A stretch of DNA of 64,000 nt from Dichetophora obliterata (lineage: Eukaryota; Arthropoda; Insecta; Diptera; Sciomyzidae). This document shows positions 32,548 through 44,111 of this stretch, piece by piece. The notes beneath the pieces were generated by a model. The model was not told the origin of the DNA. It ran no database searches and was given only the letters and a program-made list of their open reading frames with translations. The position numbers and the translations under genes were made by a program. The DNA lies in NCBI GenBank assembly GCA_963920525.1, contig OY986438.1:73106346-73170345 (forward strand), written 5' to 3'. Position 1 is the first letter of the stretch. The number at the start of each line of letters is the position of its first letter.

Positions 32548-32575
32548 TTAATAAATAAATAAATAAATAAATAAA
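32548..32575. repeat. (AAAT)n 3' tail of CR1-like element
   Basis: Seven AAAT units end the CR1 element, as at 49350-49383 and, inverted, at 42244. The gypsy H primer site begins five bases later. Confidence 0.8.
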
Positions 32576-32579
32576 CAAT

Positions 32580-32591
32580 TGGCGATCCTGC
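32580..32591 (+). promoter_or_regulatory. Primer-binding site, tRNA-Arg type (element H)
   Basis: TGGCGATCCTGC on the plus strand, the same 12 bases as in A, B and C, followed by 780 bases of leader before gag at 33375. The LTR that should precede it is displaced by the CR1 tail. Confidence 0.75.
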
Positions 32592-33374
32592 AACGATCCT
32601 ATATCGAGTTCCATTGACAAATACTGTCATCAATAACGGAAACAATTTAATGCAGCCACGTGCTATAAACACTCTTATACCATCTTCCATAGTTGCAGAA
32701 TCATCACTAGCACAGACTCCAACTATAGCAATAACAACAAAATTTAGCCCTCTTCCAAAAAATTACGCTTTTAAATACGCGTGTTTGACAGTTTCCATCG
32801 CTTGCAACACAACTAAGTCATCACCAAAAAAATTAAATCGCATTTTAAGGATCACAATAAAAGAATAAAAGCAACTGCACAACAACAATCCATTTCAGCA
32901 TCAACAACATAATCAGTAGTTTACTGTGCCACCGTTTAAGCAACAACAATTGCAACAATGACAGCGACAACAAATTAAACTATCAACTTCTAACATTAAT
33001 ACCAGCCTACAAGACAAGTTCATATAGTTATTCATTACTACTATTATTCTCATTAATTATTATTAAATATATAACAAACATATTAATTTTTTAACTTACT
33101 TTATCATCAAACCAACTTTGAATTTATCACTTAACTTAATTAAATTTAAACTTAAATAATTTTAATAAATTGTATTTAATTTTTTTTAATCTTAAATTCA
33201 AATCCTATTCTTAGAACTTTTTCAAAACTTTAAATCTTAATCTACTTAATCATTATAGTTAACTAAATAATAATATATGTATACTTACATAGAATTTATT
33301 ACTTTAAAATATTATACAAAAATCGAAACTGTAAACTTACCTTCAATTGAAAAACTTTATTTAATTTTTTTTAA
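32592..33374 (+). other. Leader of gypsy element H
   Basis: About 780 bases, AT-rich with CAACAA runs. An 84-codon frame at 32614-32868 has no recognisable domain. No membrane span as in the A/B/C leaders is seen. Confidence 0.45.
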
Positions 33375-34385
33375 ATGGTATTAACTAGGTCTTTCACTAG
33401 AAATAATCCCTTAATTGATATTAACACTCCCGCTTTCGAAGAAAACACAAACATTTCTCCAACACTTCCATCTAATACATCAACACCAATACACCACTCA
33501 ACAGATCAAAACACAACAATGGAAAACAACGCTACAACTTTTCAAAATCAAACCACACATATCCCTCATACACCTATTACTCAAACTCATATTAAATTAC
33601 CAACATTCTGGGTTGAATGTCCCGATGCTTGGTTTTTACAAACAGAAGTACAATTCGCGTTACACAATATCACGAATGATGATTTAAAATTTCAATTAAT
33701 TCTTATTTCACTTTCGCAACATGTTATTACCAAAATTTTAGATATTATTAATCCACCTCCAAATATTCACAAGTACCAATGCATTAAGAATGTATTGTGT
33801 GAAAGATTTTCTCTTAGCGAAGAGAAAAGATTAGAAGAACTTTTTTCCAACACTCAATTGGGTGACCGTAAACCCTCCGAATTTTTCAGAGACATGAAGT
33901 CCCTGGCCGGTTCTGATTCAATCGTCGGTCGCGAACTACTTTATAAATTGTGGCAACGCAAATTCTCACAACAATTACAAATTCATTTGACGTCTTGTAG
34001 TGATAAAAGTATCGATGAAAGAATAAACTTGGCAGACAAAATTTATGAAGTCACCAATAAATTTCAAAATTCAACTTCAGTTTCGAGCATCAATCAAAAT
34101 TCTATGGAACAATGTATGCAGAAGTTAGTCCAAATTACTACAACACTTTGTCAAAATTTAAACCAAATTACACTGGACATAGCAGAACTTAAAACAAGAT
34201 CAAGATCTCACGATCGGGACAATTCAAAATTTAGTAGCAACTCCAGACGACGATATTCAAATTCACGTGATAATATATGTTGGTACCATAGAAAATTTAA
34301 TAAAAATGCAATAAAATGTATAAAACCATGCGCTTTTGTTAATAAAAATGAAAACAACAACACATTGAACCAAAATTTAAACTAA
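33375..34385 (+). CDS. CsRn1-like gypsy H gag
   Basis: 336 codons, intact. Capsid part: PTFWVECPDAWFLQTEVQF, DLKFQLILISLSQHV, RFSLSEEKRLEELF and QLGDRKPSEFFRDMKSLAG, matching the gag of CsRn1/Kabuki-type elements. The C-terminus carries CWYHRKFNKNAIKC-x4-C, the CHCC-type finger of that clade instead of CCHC. An Arg/Ser-rich stretch (RSRSHDRD, SSNSRRRY) precedes it. Assembles particles and binds RNA. The only complete gag frame in the window. Confidence 0.85.
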   Translation: MVLTRSFTRNNPLIDINTPAFEENTNISPTLPSNTSTPIHHSTDQNTTMENNATTFQNQTTHIPHTPITQTHIKLPTFWVECPDAWFLQTEVQFALHNITNDDLKFQLILISLSQHVITKILDIINPPPNIHKYQCIKNVLCERFSLSEEKRLEELFSNTQLGDRKPSEFFRDMKSLAGSDSIVGRELLYKLWQRKFSQQLQIHLTSCSDKSIDERINLADKIYEVTNKFQNSTSVSSINQNSMEQCMQKLVQITTTLCQNLNQITLDIAELKTRSRSHDRDNSKFSSNSRRRYSNSRDNICWYHRKFNKNAIKCIKPCAFVNKNENNNTLNQNLN

Positions 34386-34396
34386 ATAATTCAATT

Positions 34397-34867
34397 ATGA
34401 CGGTGGCAGATAATGGAACTCAAATTAAACCAGCACGCCGCCTTTTTGTTTTAGATAAATGCAATAATTTAAATTTTTTAATAGATACTGGTGCGGCAGT
34501 TTCCGTTGTACCATCTTCAAAATTCAAATCAATTAAAAGACATTCTGACATCAATTTAATAGCTGCTAATGGCTCATCAATAGAAACTTTCGGTTCAAAA
34601 CTCTTTAAAATTGACTTAGGCCTTCGTCGTGATTTCGAATTTCCATTTTTATTTTTATTAGCTAATATTTCAACTCCTATTATTGGAGCAAATTTTTTAG
34701 AAAAGTTTGGAATCATAGTTGATATCAAAAATAAACAAATAATCGATTTAACCACTAAACTAAAAGTAAATGGAACTACTGGCTTTTGCGATATTTACTC
34801 TCTCAAATTACCCTTCTTAAAGAATTTCCTGCTCTCACCTCTGAACCAGACTACACCAAACCAGTGA
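34397..34867 (+). CDS. Element H protease
   Basis: 156 codons. [15 protein letters not shown] (catalytic Asp), [14 protein letters not shown] (flap side), [12 protein letters not shown] (second-half box) and [10 protein letters not shown]. Length and order match a complete retropepsin of the CsRn1 type. Overlaps the RT frame, in another phase, at 34786. Confidence 0.85.
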   Translation: MTVADNGTQIKPARRLFVLDKCNNLNFLIDTGAAVSVVPSSKFKSIKRHSDINLIAANGSSIETFGSKLFKIDLGLRRDFEFPFLFLLANISTPIIGANFLEKFGIIVDIKNKQIIDLTTKLKVNGTTGFCDIYSLKLPFLKNFLLSPLNQTTPNQ

Positions 34868-37430
34868 AGCATAGTACGGTTCATAGAATAGAAACAAAAG
34901 GAATTTTTCCATTTACAAAACCACGTCGTTTAGATCCAATCAAAACGAAAATAGCTAAAACGGAATTTGAATACCTTGTAAAAGTCGGAATTTGCAGACC
35001 TTCTAATTCTCCTATTGCATCTGCCCTTCATTTAGTCCCTAAAAAAGAACAAAATGATTGGCGACCATGTGGAGATTATAGAATGCTCAATTGTATTACC
35101 GTACCCGATCGTTATCCTCTTCCACACATACATGATATAAGCATCGAACTAAAAAACAAAACCGTATTTTCGAAAATTGATCTTATTGGTGCGTACCACC
35201 AGCTTCCAATGCCCGAAGAAGATGCTTATAAAACGGCAATAACTACTCCATTCGGAATGTTTGAATTTTTACGCATGCCATTCGGTTTGAGAAATAGTGC
35301 TCAAACCTTCCAACGTTTCATCAATGAAATATTTTTTGGTTTAGATTTTGTGTTTACATACGTGGATGACATTTTAACTGCAAGTGAGAATGAGAATCAA
35401 CATTTAGAACATTTAAAAATTATTTTTAATCTACTACAACAATATGGACTTAACATCAAACCTTCAAAATGTATTTTCGGTGTACCTTCACTAGATTTTA
35501 TTAGCTATGAAATTTCTTCTAAAGGAATACAACCCTCTAAAGATAGAGTTAATTTAATTATAAATTTTGATAGACTAACTTCTATAAATAAACTTCAAAA
35601 GTTTATTGGAATGGTTAATTATTACCATCGTTACATCCCGATGTAAGCTGAAGAACTAAGTTCTCTGCACGAAATGCTAACATCCGCATCCAAATATAAA
35701 ACTAAACAAACATTAACTTGGACTGAAAAATCAATAATTGCATTTGAGAAAGTTCGCTCTCTTTTTGCCAAAAATACTCTTCTCACACATTTCAATAAGT
35801 ATGCAAAATTATCTCTAGCAGTGGATGCATCAAACGTCGCTATTGGAGCTGTTTTGCAACAATCCACAAGAGATAGTTGAGAACCTCTAGCATATTTTTC
35901 TCAAAAACTTAGTCCCACAGAAATAAAGTATTCAACCTTTGATAGAGAACTTTTAGGAATTTACCGCGCTATCTAACATTTTAGACATTTTTTAGAAGGA
36001 AGACAATTTATTATATACACTGATCATAAACCACTGACATTTATTATAAATTCAAAAACTGATAGATCACCCCGACAAACACGACATTTAGAATACATAG
36101 CTCAATTCACAAACAACATACAATACATTTCTGGAAAACAAAACATAGTTGCAGACACACTTTCTCGCATTCCAGAAATTGACACGATATCTTCACAAGA
36201 TATAAAGTTTCAAACATTACACAAAGAACAACAAACAGACGAGACTCTACAACTTCTAATTAAATCTACAAATTCTAAATGCAATTTAAAAGAAGTCCCA
36301 ATTCCTATTTTAAATATTAAAATTTGGTGTGACATTTCTAGTCACTCTACACGACCCTTCGTTCCAACTTCCATGCGAAAAAGTATATTTGACAAAATTC
36401 ATTCATTATCTCATCCTGGTGTACGAGCCACTAGACGATTAATACAATCAAAATACTTTTGGCCTAACATGCGAAAAGAAATAAACGATTGGTCATCAAG
36501 TTGTATTAACTGTCAAAAATCCAAAATTAATGTATTCACAAAAACACCTATCCAAAAAATCGAAATTCCACCAGGCAGATTTGAACATATTCATATGGAT
36601 CTAGTGGGACCACTACCTATATCAAATGATTTTCGATATATGTTAACAATTATAGATAGACATACGCGTTGGCCAGAAGTATACCCGCTAAAAAATATCT
36701 TTGCACAAACTGTAGCAAATACTTTCGTTCAAAATTATGTTCCACGTTTTGGTGTTCCTCTTACTATTACTGTCGATCAAGGCACTCAATTTACATCAAA
36801 ATTATTCAGTGAATTAACAAAATTACTAGGTGCACACAAAATTCACACTTTGTCCTTTCATCCACAATCAAACGGGATGATAGAACGTTTTCATCGACAA
36901 CTCAAGACGTCTTTTGTATGTTCAGAAGATTCCATACTTCAGAAGATTCAGAACTTTTACCATGGATACTTCTTGGCTTACGAACCGCAAAAAAATAAGA
37001 TTTAAATTGTTCTTCTGCGGAGTTAGTTTACGATCAAACCTTAAAGTTACCAGGGGAATTGGTTGTTCCAAATAATGATAATATGAACACGGATCATACT
37101 CTTCAAAAATTAAGAGAACATTTATCCCACATTCGTTCAAAAATTGTTAATCATAATAATAACAAAAGTTATGTTCCAAAATCGCTGAGTACTTGTGAAT
37201 ATATTTTTGTAAAAATTAATGGTTTATCTGGACTTCAACAGCCGTTTGAAGGACCTTTTAAAGTAATTTCTAAGCACGCGAAAACATTTCAAATTCAGTA
37301 CGGTAACACAATAAAATCCGTCTCTATTGATCATCTCAAACCAGCATACACTAATTCAAAAACAGAAATACACAATTCTACTCCTTCAAAGAATTCCTTT
37401 AAAAAGGAAGTTACTTTTAATATTATATAA
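34786..37430 (+). pseudogene. Element H RT, RNase H and integrase
   Basis: RT (34786-35646): [63 protein letters not shown] (YVDD). A stop at 35644 (HRYIPM-stop) occurs in the connection. RNase H: LSLAVDASNVAIGAVLQQ, FDRELLGIYRAI, IIYTDHKPLTFII and VADTLSRI, with stops at 35878 and 35974. Integrase: HPGVRATRRL ... CINCQKSK (HHCC), HMDLVGPLP, TVDQGTQFTS, SNGMIERFHRQLK (D,D-35-E), stop near 37003, then a C-terminal part to 37430. Few lesions, so moderately young. Confidence 0.9.
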
Positions 37431-37440
37431 GTGTTCAATT

Positions 37441-37450
37441 GGAGGGGGAG
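37441..37450 (+). promoter_or_regulatory. Polypurine tract of element H
   Basis: GGAGGGGGAG after the integrase end, followed by TATTTGTAGTG where the 3' LTR should start. Confidence 0.8.
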
Positions 37451-37453
37451 TAT

Positions 37454-38045
37454 TTGTAGTGATAAAAGTGTCGATGAAAGAATAAACTTTGCAGACAAAA
37501 TTTATGAAGTCACCAATAAACTTCAAAATTCAACTTCAGTTTCGAGCATCAATAAAAATTCTATGGAACAATGTATGCAGAACTTAGTTCAAATTACTAC
37601 AACACTTTGTCAAAATTTAAATCAAATCACACTGGACATAGCAGTACTTAAAACAAGATTAAGATCTCACGACCGGAACAATTAAAAATTTAGAAGCAAC
37701 TCTCGACGACGATATTCAAATTCACGTGATAATATATGTTGGTACCACAGAAAATTTAATAAAAATGCAATTAAATGTATAAAACCATGCGCTTTTGTTA
37801 ATAAAAATGAAAACAACAACACATTGAACCAAAATTTAAACTAAATAATTCCATTATGACGGTGGCAGATAATGGAACTCAAATTAAACCAGCACGCCGC
37901 CTTTTTGTTTTAGATAAATGCAATAATTTAAATTTTTTAATAGATACTGGTGCGGTAGTTTCAGTTGTACATCTTCAAAATTCAAATCAATTAAAAGACA
38001 TTCTGACATCAATTTAATAGCTGCTAATGGCTCATCAATAGAAAC
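37454..38045 (+). repeat. Direct duplication of the gag-protease junction of element H
   Basis: Repeats 33997-34590 with about 2-4% differences, starting TTGTAGTGATAAAAG in both places and ending GAAACTT. It contains the CHCC finger and the DTGA protease box a second time. It begins where the 3' LTR start (TGTAGTG) is expected; the copy contains the same seven bases. Confidence 0.9.
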
Positions 38046-38142
38046 TTAAAATATTTACTTGTTTTATAAACAGAATATAAACAGAATTAAACGTAAAGTA
38101 TAAAAAATAAAACAAGTAAATATTTTAACAATTTGTGGACAC
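38046..38142. repeat. Foldback right end of insertion H
   Basis: AAAATATTTACTTGTTTTAT at 38048-38067 is inverted at about 38108-38128, making a hairpin. The outer part is the inverse of the left end of the insertion (26934 to about 27000). Confidence 0.85.
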
Positions 38143-38150
38143 TAAAAGAC

Positions 38151-40860
38151 CATTCAAATCCGCGTATGCTGAACTGTTTGGATAGTTCTTCAGCAGATTT
38201 TTTTCACAAATTGGTCACACTCTTTTCACAGGGTTCGATCGGTCGAACGAAATTACGGCCGTTGTCTGAGAACAACTTTTGTGGGAGGCCACGTCGACCA
38301 ACGAAGCGTGCAAAGGCAGCACAAAAGGCTTCCAATGAGAGATCGGAAAATTCTCTTAAGTGAATAGCTTTGGTTTAGAAGCAAACAAAACACTTACGTA
38401 TCCTTTGAGATAAGGAGCTTTACGAAGAATTGAGCTCTTCAACTCGAAGGGGCCCACAAAAGCAACTTTTTTTGAAGATCGTGCACACTTTGCATTGAAA
38501 GATACAGTGCATAATTTTGTTTTTTAATTTTGGAATATAGTATTCCTGACGAACCGCTCTCAGCATGAGTTGCTGTTCTGTTTTGTGAGTAAAATCGAGT
38601 ATAAGACTACAGAGGCGGGATTTTTCTGGTAAAATAATGGGATGCCTTTCGTTAAAAGTGAGTGCGGCATTGGCTAAACGACCATTCACTCGAAGTGCTG
38701 AATTTGGGTCCAGGTATGGATTAAGTGTTAAAAGATAACTTTTATTAGAGATGGGTAAAGAGGAGTTGAGATTTTTACACTCTTCGGGGTAATGTATTAA
38801 TTGCGATTGTACAATCAATCTGATCTTAACGAAATTTATTTTATTTTGAGATAATTCTCCCGAGTTTTTTATGCGGTTCGCTCAATATTTGGGTGAACAA
38901 CAATGAATGAACCTGACCATATATGCGATTACGCGCACAGCTCTCGGGTATGAGGAAAATCTATTGAGTAGATCATTATCTGGAGTGAAAGTATGGAGAA
39001 CTTCCACTTTTTTAGTTTCGGGCACCACTAGGGCCGTTGGTTTGCAGTTTGGCCATTGGTTGGATTCTTCCAGTAACCTACCAGGGCCATGCCACCAAAG
39101 AGATTTGTCAATGAGTTGAGGCGGAGAGCAGCCTCGTGTTCCGAGACCTGCTGGATTTTCTCCTGAGGAGACATGCTTCCATGTTGCATTTTTTACATTA
39201 TTTAAAATCTCTGACACTCGGTTGGCTACATATGTTTTCCAAGTGAAGGGTGGTTTTTCAAGCCAAACTAACACAATTGATGAGTCAGACCATAAGAAAC
39301 GTTCGGGTGATGAGAATTGAGGGTCAGAGAGTGTGTGTTTGACTAATTTTGACAAAAGTACTGCCGCACATAATTCGAGGCGAGGTAAGCTTATAGTCTA
39401 AAGTGGAGTGATTTTGCTTTTTGCGACCAACAAATGAGAGCTGAGTACGTTGTTAGAATCGCAAGTGCGCAAATACAGCGTCGTACAGTATGCCTTTTCT
39501 GAGGAATCACAGAAGTCATCGATTCGAATTTTGTTTTGAGGAACAAATCCAATCCATCTTGGAATTCTTATTTGCTCAATAGAAGGCAACTTTTCGAGAA
39601 ACTCATTCCACTTAACCAATGACATGGACTTAACGCATTCGTCCCAGTCTACGCCTTCTATCCATAGTTGTTGAATAAGCATTTTCGCTTGAACGATGAT
39701 TGGAGTTAACCATCCTGCAGGGTCAAACAGTGATGCTACGGCAGACAGGATTTGTCGCTTTGTAGCCGATCCCGTGAGTGTGACAGGTTTAATGGGGTAG
39801 CAGAATGAATCACTGATCGCATTCCATTTAATGCCGAGAGTTTTTGTAGAGCTTGTGTCGTAAAATTTTAAAAAATTGTCATCAAATAAATCTTGAGTGG
39901 GAAGATGTTGTAAGAGATCAGCATGATTTGCGATGATTTTTCTAAGTGGTAAGGTACTTCAACGCACTTATTACTTGGGTTTGGGCATTCAGAGCAGAAT
40001 GCATGTCGTGACCGCCGGACAAGATATCTTCGACGTAGGTTTCACGTTTGAGTATGTGATAAGCTAATGGAAATTCATCTTTGCAATCTTCAGCTAGCTG
40101 ATGCAAAGTTCGAATGGCTAAGTACGGGGCACAATTAACACCAAAAAATATTGTTTTGAGACAATAATCTTTTATAGATTGAGAAAGGTCGGGGCGAAAG
40201 AGTATCCGTTGAAAGTCTTGATCGTCTTCATGCACCATTATTTGACGATACATTTTTTCAATGTCGTCATTAAATACAAAGTGATATAATCGCCAATTGA
40301 GAATAATGGTCATGATGTCAGCATGGAGAGTAGGACCAGTACAAAGCGTGCCATTGAGAGTGACCACTTTGTGAAGCTTGGACGCATTAAAAACCACTCG
40401 AACTTTTTTTGTGGTACTGGCTGGTTTGATTACCGCATGATGTGGGAGATAGAATGAGAAGTATTTTCCATCACGTACAATTTTGTTAGAGAAAACTTCT
40501 TGCATGTGATTTAGAGTAAAATATTCCAGTAGAACTTGGTTATATTGAGGTTTTAATTGTAGGTTTTGTTCAAATTGAGTTCTATGCGTTTGTATTTTTG
40601 CAGGGCAACGAAACGAGAAGCATCTAATGCCACCTGAGAATGAAACGTTTTCTTGAAGGGTAGATTGACCACATATCGACCATCGGTTTGACGAAATGTG
40701 GTGCGTTTATACAAACTCTCACAATACGCATCTTCAGCTGAGACAGCTCTGCAAGCTGGTACCTCTTCTAGCTCCTAAAACTGACGAACTAAGTCACTTA
40801 GAGAGGGTGACGCATGAAACTTGAGTGGATAATGAGCAACTTTCAACGGTAAGAGGACCA
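38151..40860 (-). pseudogene. BEL/Pao polyprotein: RT, RNase H and integrase N-terminal part
   Basis: Minus strand in order: pre-RT linker (40860-40506; EDAYCESLYKRTTFRQTDGR), RT (40505-39942; VRVVFNASKLHKVV, FNDDIEKMYRQI, FGVNCAPYLAIRTL, and YVEDILSG, where BEL/Pao elements usually have YVDD), connection (39682-39398), RNase H (39355-38882; WSDSSIVLVWLEK, NPAGLGTRG), integrase zinc part (38818-38420; HHCC with HKTEQQLMLRAVRQEYYIP, CKVCTIFK) and integrase core (about 38400-38151; SDNGRNFV). It continues at 26921. Several shifts and stops. BEL/Pao is inferred from the RT/RNase H type and NPAG box. Confidence 0.92.
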
Positions 40861-40929
40861 CTAGAGTGGTTTTAAAAAACGGATGTCGGATTTTTTTTGG
40901 GTGCACCCCCCTAAAATTTTTCATTTTGT

Positions 40930-41230
40930 TAGATTTTAAGATTGCCAAAGTTTGAGCACAATTGGAAGATGTTAACCCGTGTCATTAGGGCCTCAAAGTT
41001 TTGAAAATCTCGATTTTTTGGCAGTTTGGCGACCCATATCTCTGGAACGGCAAAAGCTATTTGCCCGTGTCATACATCAAATTAAAGGGCATACTGTTTT
41101 TAACATTTTATATTCTGCACAATAAATACGCAAATAGTACTGAAACCGAAAAAATAGAGCCAATGTCCCTGAAAACGTGACTTGGTACCCCTGAGAGCGA
41201 AGATACGTTATTCGTATTATTATTGCTTAT
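40930..41230. repeat. Left terminal inverted repeat
   Basis: Contains CCTCAAAGTTTTGAAAATCTCG, GGCAGTTTGGCGAC, GTGTCATACATCAAATT and AAAACGTGACT; all recur inverted in the same order at the right end with about 75-85% identity. Outer ends have diverged too much to place exactly. Confidence 0.88.
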
Positions 41231-41738
41231 TATGGACAAATACTTGTACTTTGGAATCCCATTTCATTTAAATATGTTTGCTATGGTATACCGTTAATTT
41301 TAGACCCACAACAATGTTTTTTTTATGCCAGGTATGTATCTATTTTTTCCTCATACTGTATCACTGGCGACCCCAAGCAGGTAAAACCAAACTAGTTTAA
41401 AAATGTATTGGGTTACCCTACTACCTATTGTTATATTTTAAGTAGAAGTCCAGGGGTTCAGAGTCTGTTATTAAAAAAAGAAACGGATAGCTAGGTGGTT
41501 CTTACTTTTATGATTTTGTTTCTTGGTCAGTTGAAAAGTATTCGCTGAACAGTGAAAGTCGTATTTTGTTCTACGTTCGTGAGATCGAGTTTAAAAAACC
41601 CACTAAATATTAACTACAATAGACATTTTTATTTTAATTAGGCCGGTACCTACTAACACGTACTCTTTGTTTTAGTTAGTGTCATTCTGTGTCATTTATT
41701 CTCTCTTCTAGTGAACATTTTTATTTCTCGTAAAAGTG

Positions 41739-42243
41739 ATGGCTTCTACTTCTGGCATGAGAAGTAGAGGTAGAGACAAAATTTTTCTAATTGACTATCC
41801 AGCTCATCAGATAACTGGATGTAAGCTGCCCCCCAATTGACAAGTTCTAGCTACTATGTTCTTCAATTTGCGTACTGTGAAGTTGAATGTGAGAGACTCT
41901 GCCACAACTACTGTTGACGAGGTTTTAGTTTTTTGGACAAAAGCTCATTCCTACAAAACAAGAGAAAAATGTCATAGTAAAGCTGGAAAAACTGTACGTT
42001 GATTGGAGAAAAATGCAAAAGTACAAGGATAGAAAAACGGAAAGTGCAAGAAATTCTGTAAAAGAGTTTACCCTAAAGTTGGATGATTTCTTTGATATTG
42101 CCCACCAAGATGCCCTGACGATGATGACTTCGACAGAAAGGAAGACCAGGCTCCATGCTCAGAGTTGACCTGAAGTGAGCTCAAGCAGAAGAAAGACTAC
42201 TACAGAAACAACGGAAGGTCTTGGACAAACAACTTGAAGCGGG
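41739..42243 (+). pseudogene. Orphan TIR-element protein, N-terminal part
   Basis: ATG at 41739: MASTSGMRSRGRDKIF. Then KLNVRDSATTTVDEVLVFW, KLYVDWRKMQKYKDRKTE and FTLKLDDFFDIAHQDAL, a helical, charged protein. One TGA (about 41838; CGA likely) and a frameshift near 41945 interrupt. The pattern (D-E-V-L-x-F-W, W-R-x-x-x-K, L-D-D-x-F-D-I-A-H) is one I recall from uncharacterised proteins of arthropods and Hydra. Continues after the CR1 insertion. Confidence 0.6.
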
Positions 42244-42960
42244 AAATTTATTTATTTATTTATTTCTATTTAAACTATCAATAATCGTTAAACAGTTTGA
42301 GTTATAACATGTAAATTATATAAAAAATATGATATAAAACTAATAAAATGTAAACATAATTATATTAAAGAATATTACACTTTTATAAATTCATTTTAAA
42401 CAATTCTTAATAAATTTTGTTTAAAAGTTTGTCTATTCAAAGTGAGATCTATTTGAGCACTTATGGAATTGAACGCTAAGCACATATTATTAATAGGATC
42501 ATTACGGCCATAGTTTGTCCTATGATATGGAATGTAAAAAAATCTCTTTGCCTAAAATATCTCTCAGGCGCATATATTCTTAAAAGAGCGAGGAGTGGTG
42601 CGCAGTCTATATGTGACATAATTATATCGCGAACAAAAATAACAAGAAACAATTTACGTCTGGAGGCTAAGGTATTAAGACCTAGAAGAATACACCTGGA
42701 TACGTACGTTGGCATTAAATTCCAATTTAATTTAAACATTATATAACGAGTAAAACGTTTTTGTATTTTTTCCAATCGCAAAAAATCTACCTCGTAATAT
42801 GGATCCCAGATCACACATCCATATTCCAAGATAGATCTTACTATAGATAAAAATAACGTTCTAAGGGTATATGGAAATTTCGGTAAGTATTTTAAAAAAA
42901 AAAATATTTTCCTTGTAGCGATGTTAGGTTGAGAGCTCCTGTACCTAGCATGCTGACACC
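42244..42960 (-). mobile_element. CR1-like 3' end inserted in the TIR element
   Basis: Minus strand: an (AAAT)n tail starts at 42244 and the coding end lies at 42829-42476 (LEYGCVIWDPYYEVDFLRLEK, RFTRYIMFKLNWN, LGLNTLASRRKLF). It aligns with the C-terminus of the CR1 protein at 46573-49140 (LEYCSTIWNP, RFMWHKLNWN). 5'-truncated; left limit within about 60 bases. Confidence 0.85.
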
Positions 42961-42969
42961 ACGTTTTAG

Positions 42970-44004
42970 AAGTCTTGTTGAGAGGGGTTTTTTACTGCCA
43001 GTTTGGAAGCACATCGGGACCTCAACCAGACATATTCAAGCGATTTCAAAAAGAATGGTCGGCGATTGATAAATCCCAGTTCGATGTAGGCGAGAATGTT
43101 TTGAAACTACTGCCCAAAGAAGAAGTAGATAATATCAAAGAAGAACTGCAAAGAAAACTAATGGAATGCCAGCCAAAAGACGACTACAAAGAGCTTTTAC
43201 AGTTGGCATTGTTATATCTTGACGGAAAAGATGTGCGCTTCAGGTCTCCAGGTCCAGCACACCATGCCCGGTGGATGGCAAAAGCTATTTACTGTCTGAA
43301 AATACAACTCTTCCGTGACCAGTTTAAGCTGACTTCCCACGAACAAGAGGCCCTAGAAGCACTTTATGTTTTCGAGTCTACTATAAAGCCTGGTTTAACG
43401 CCCCCAGAGCGTGTTTAGCACCAAAAAAAGACCTAGACCTTATTGAAAATCTATTGAAATACGAAAGCATCGACGAAAAATATCAGAAAAAGGAATTAAC
43501 AAAATGATAAATCACCTGTGGTATCTAAGTCCTGAACTTGTTGCCCAGGCATTGTTTGACCCGACAGTGCAAAACACCGTAAAAAACCAAATGGCGACAA
43601 AAATCTTAACAAATCAAGCAGAAGAAAATGAGAAGTGCTCCAGAAATATGTGACCCAAACTAAAAAAAGAACAACTGCCGAAATTCCCAGAAAAAGGTCT
43701 CCCAGCCCTAATTACAAGTGAGACTTACCTGTTGTTAAAGAGATTAAACATTAACACAGAATTTCTGGAAAAAGATCCTGCAACTTGGCCGCAGAACAGC
43801 AACTACCAGGAGGGGCAAAGGATGGTAAACAACTTGAAAGTAGTGAACGACATGGCAGAGCGAGGAGTCAAGCTCATCACAGATTACAACCAATTACTTA
43901 CAAAGGACGAGCAACAAAAGCAATACGTTCTCCAAGTAGACAGCAGATGTCGTCAGCTGTATCCAGATAGCTCCAAAACCACATTATATCAGTCCCTTAA
44001 ATAA
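42970..44004 (+). pseudogene. Orphan TIR-element protein, C-terminal part
   Basis: Open stretches: PDIFKRFQKEWSAIDKSQFD, LLPKEEVDNIKEEL, VRFRSPGPAHHARWMAKAIY, LKIQLFRDQFKLTSHEQEAL (to 43418); then, after a stop, HLWYLSPELVAQALFD; then LPKFPEKGLPALI, LLLKRLNINTEFLEKDPATW, NNLKVVNDMAERGVKLITDY and KDEQQKQYVLQVDSRCRQLYP to the stop at 44002. Mostly helical, His/Trp-containing core (AHHARWM), no signal or span. Recurrent in my memory of arthropod hypothetical proteins; no catalytic triad is identified. At least two stops. Confidence 0.65.
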
Positions 44005-44111
44005 ATTTAAATAAGAATAAAATGAAAAAGATATTTATTATACTTGATTTTTTAAATACATAATTGTTTTCTTTCCAAAAATTGATAATATAAGAAGGAA
44101 AATGGGTTTTT

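Larger units (their letters stand above)
26930..38142. mobile_element. 11.2-kb composite insertion H with inverted ends
   Basis: The left end is TGTAGTGTCCACAAATTG and continues with ACTTGTTTTATTTTTTATAC; the right end is the reverse complement of about 70 of these bases, ending CAATTTGTGGACAC. Inside lie a CR1-like element, MITEs and a plus-strand CsRn1-like gypsy element with primer site and purine tract but without recognisable intact LTRs. TGTAGTG at the left end fits an LTR start; the inverted right end and the 8-bp duplication fit a TIR transposon. Origin is unresolved. Confidence 0.7.

Noticed and set aside
26922..38150. Assignment of insertion H to the hAT superfamily from its 8-bp duplication
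   Set aside because: No transposase, the end sequence is not a known hAT end to me, and the LTR-type features inside conflict; left open.
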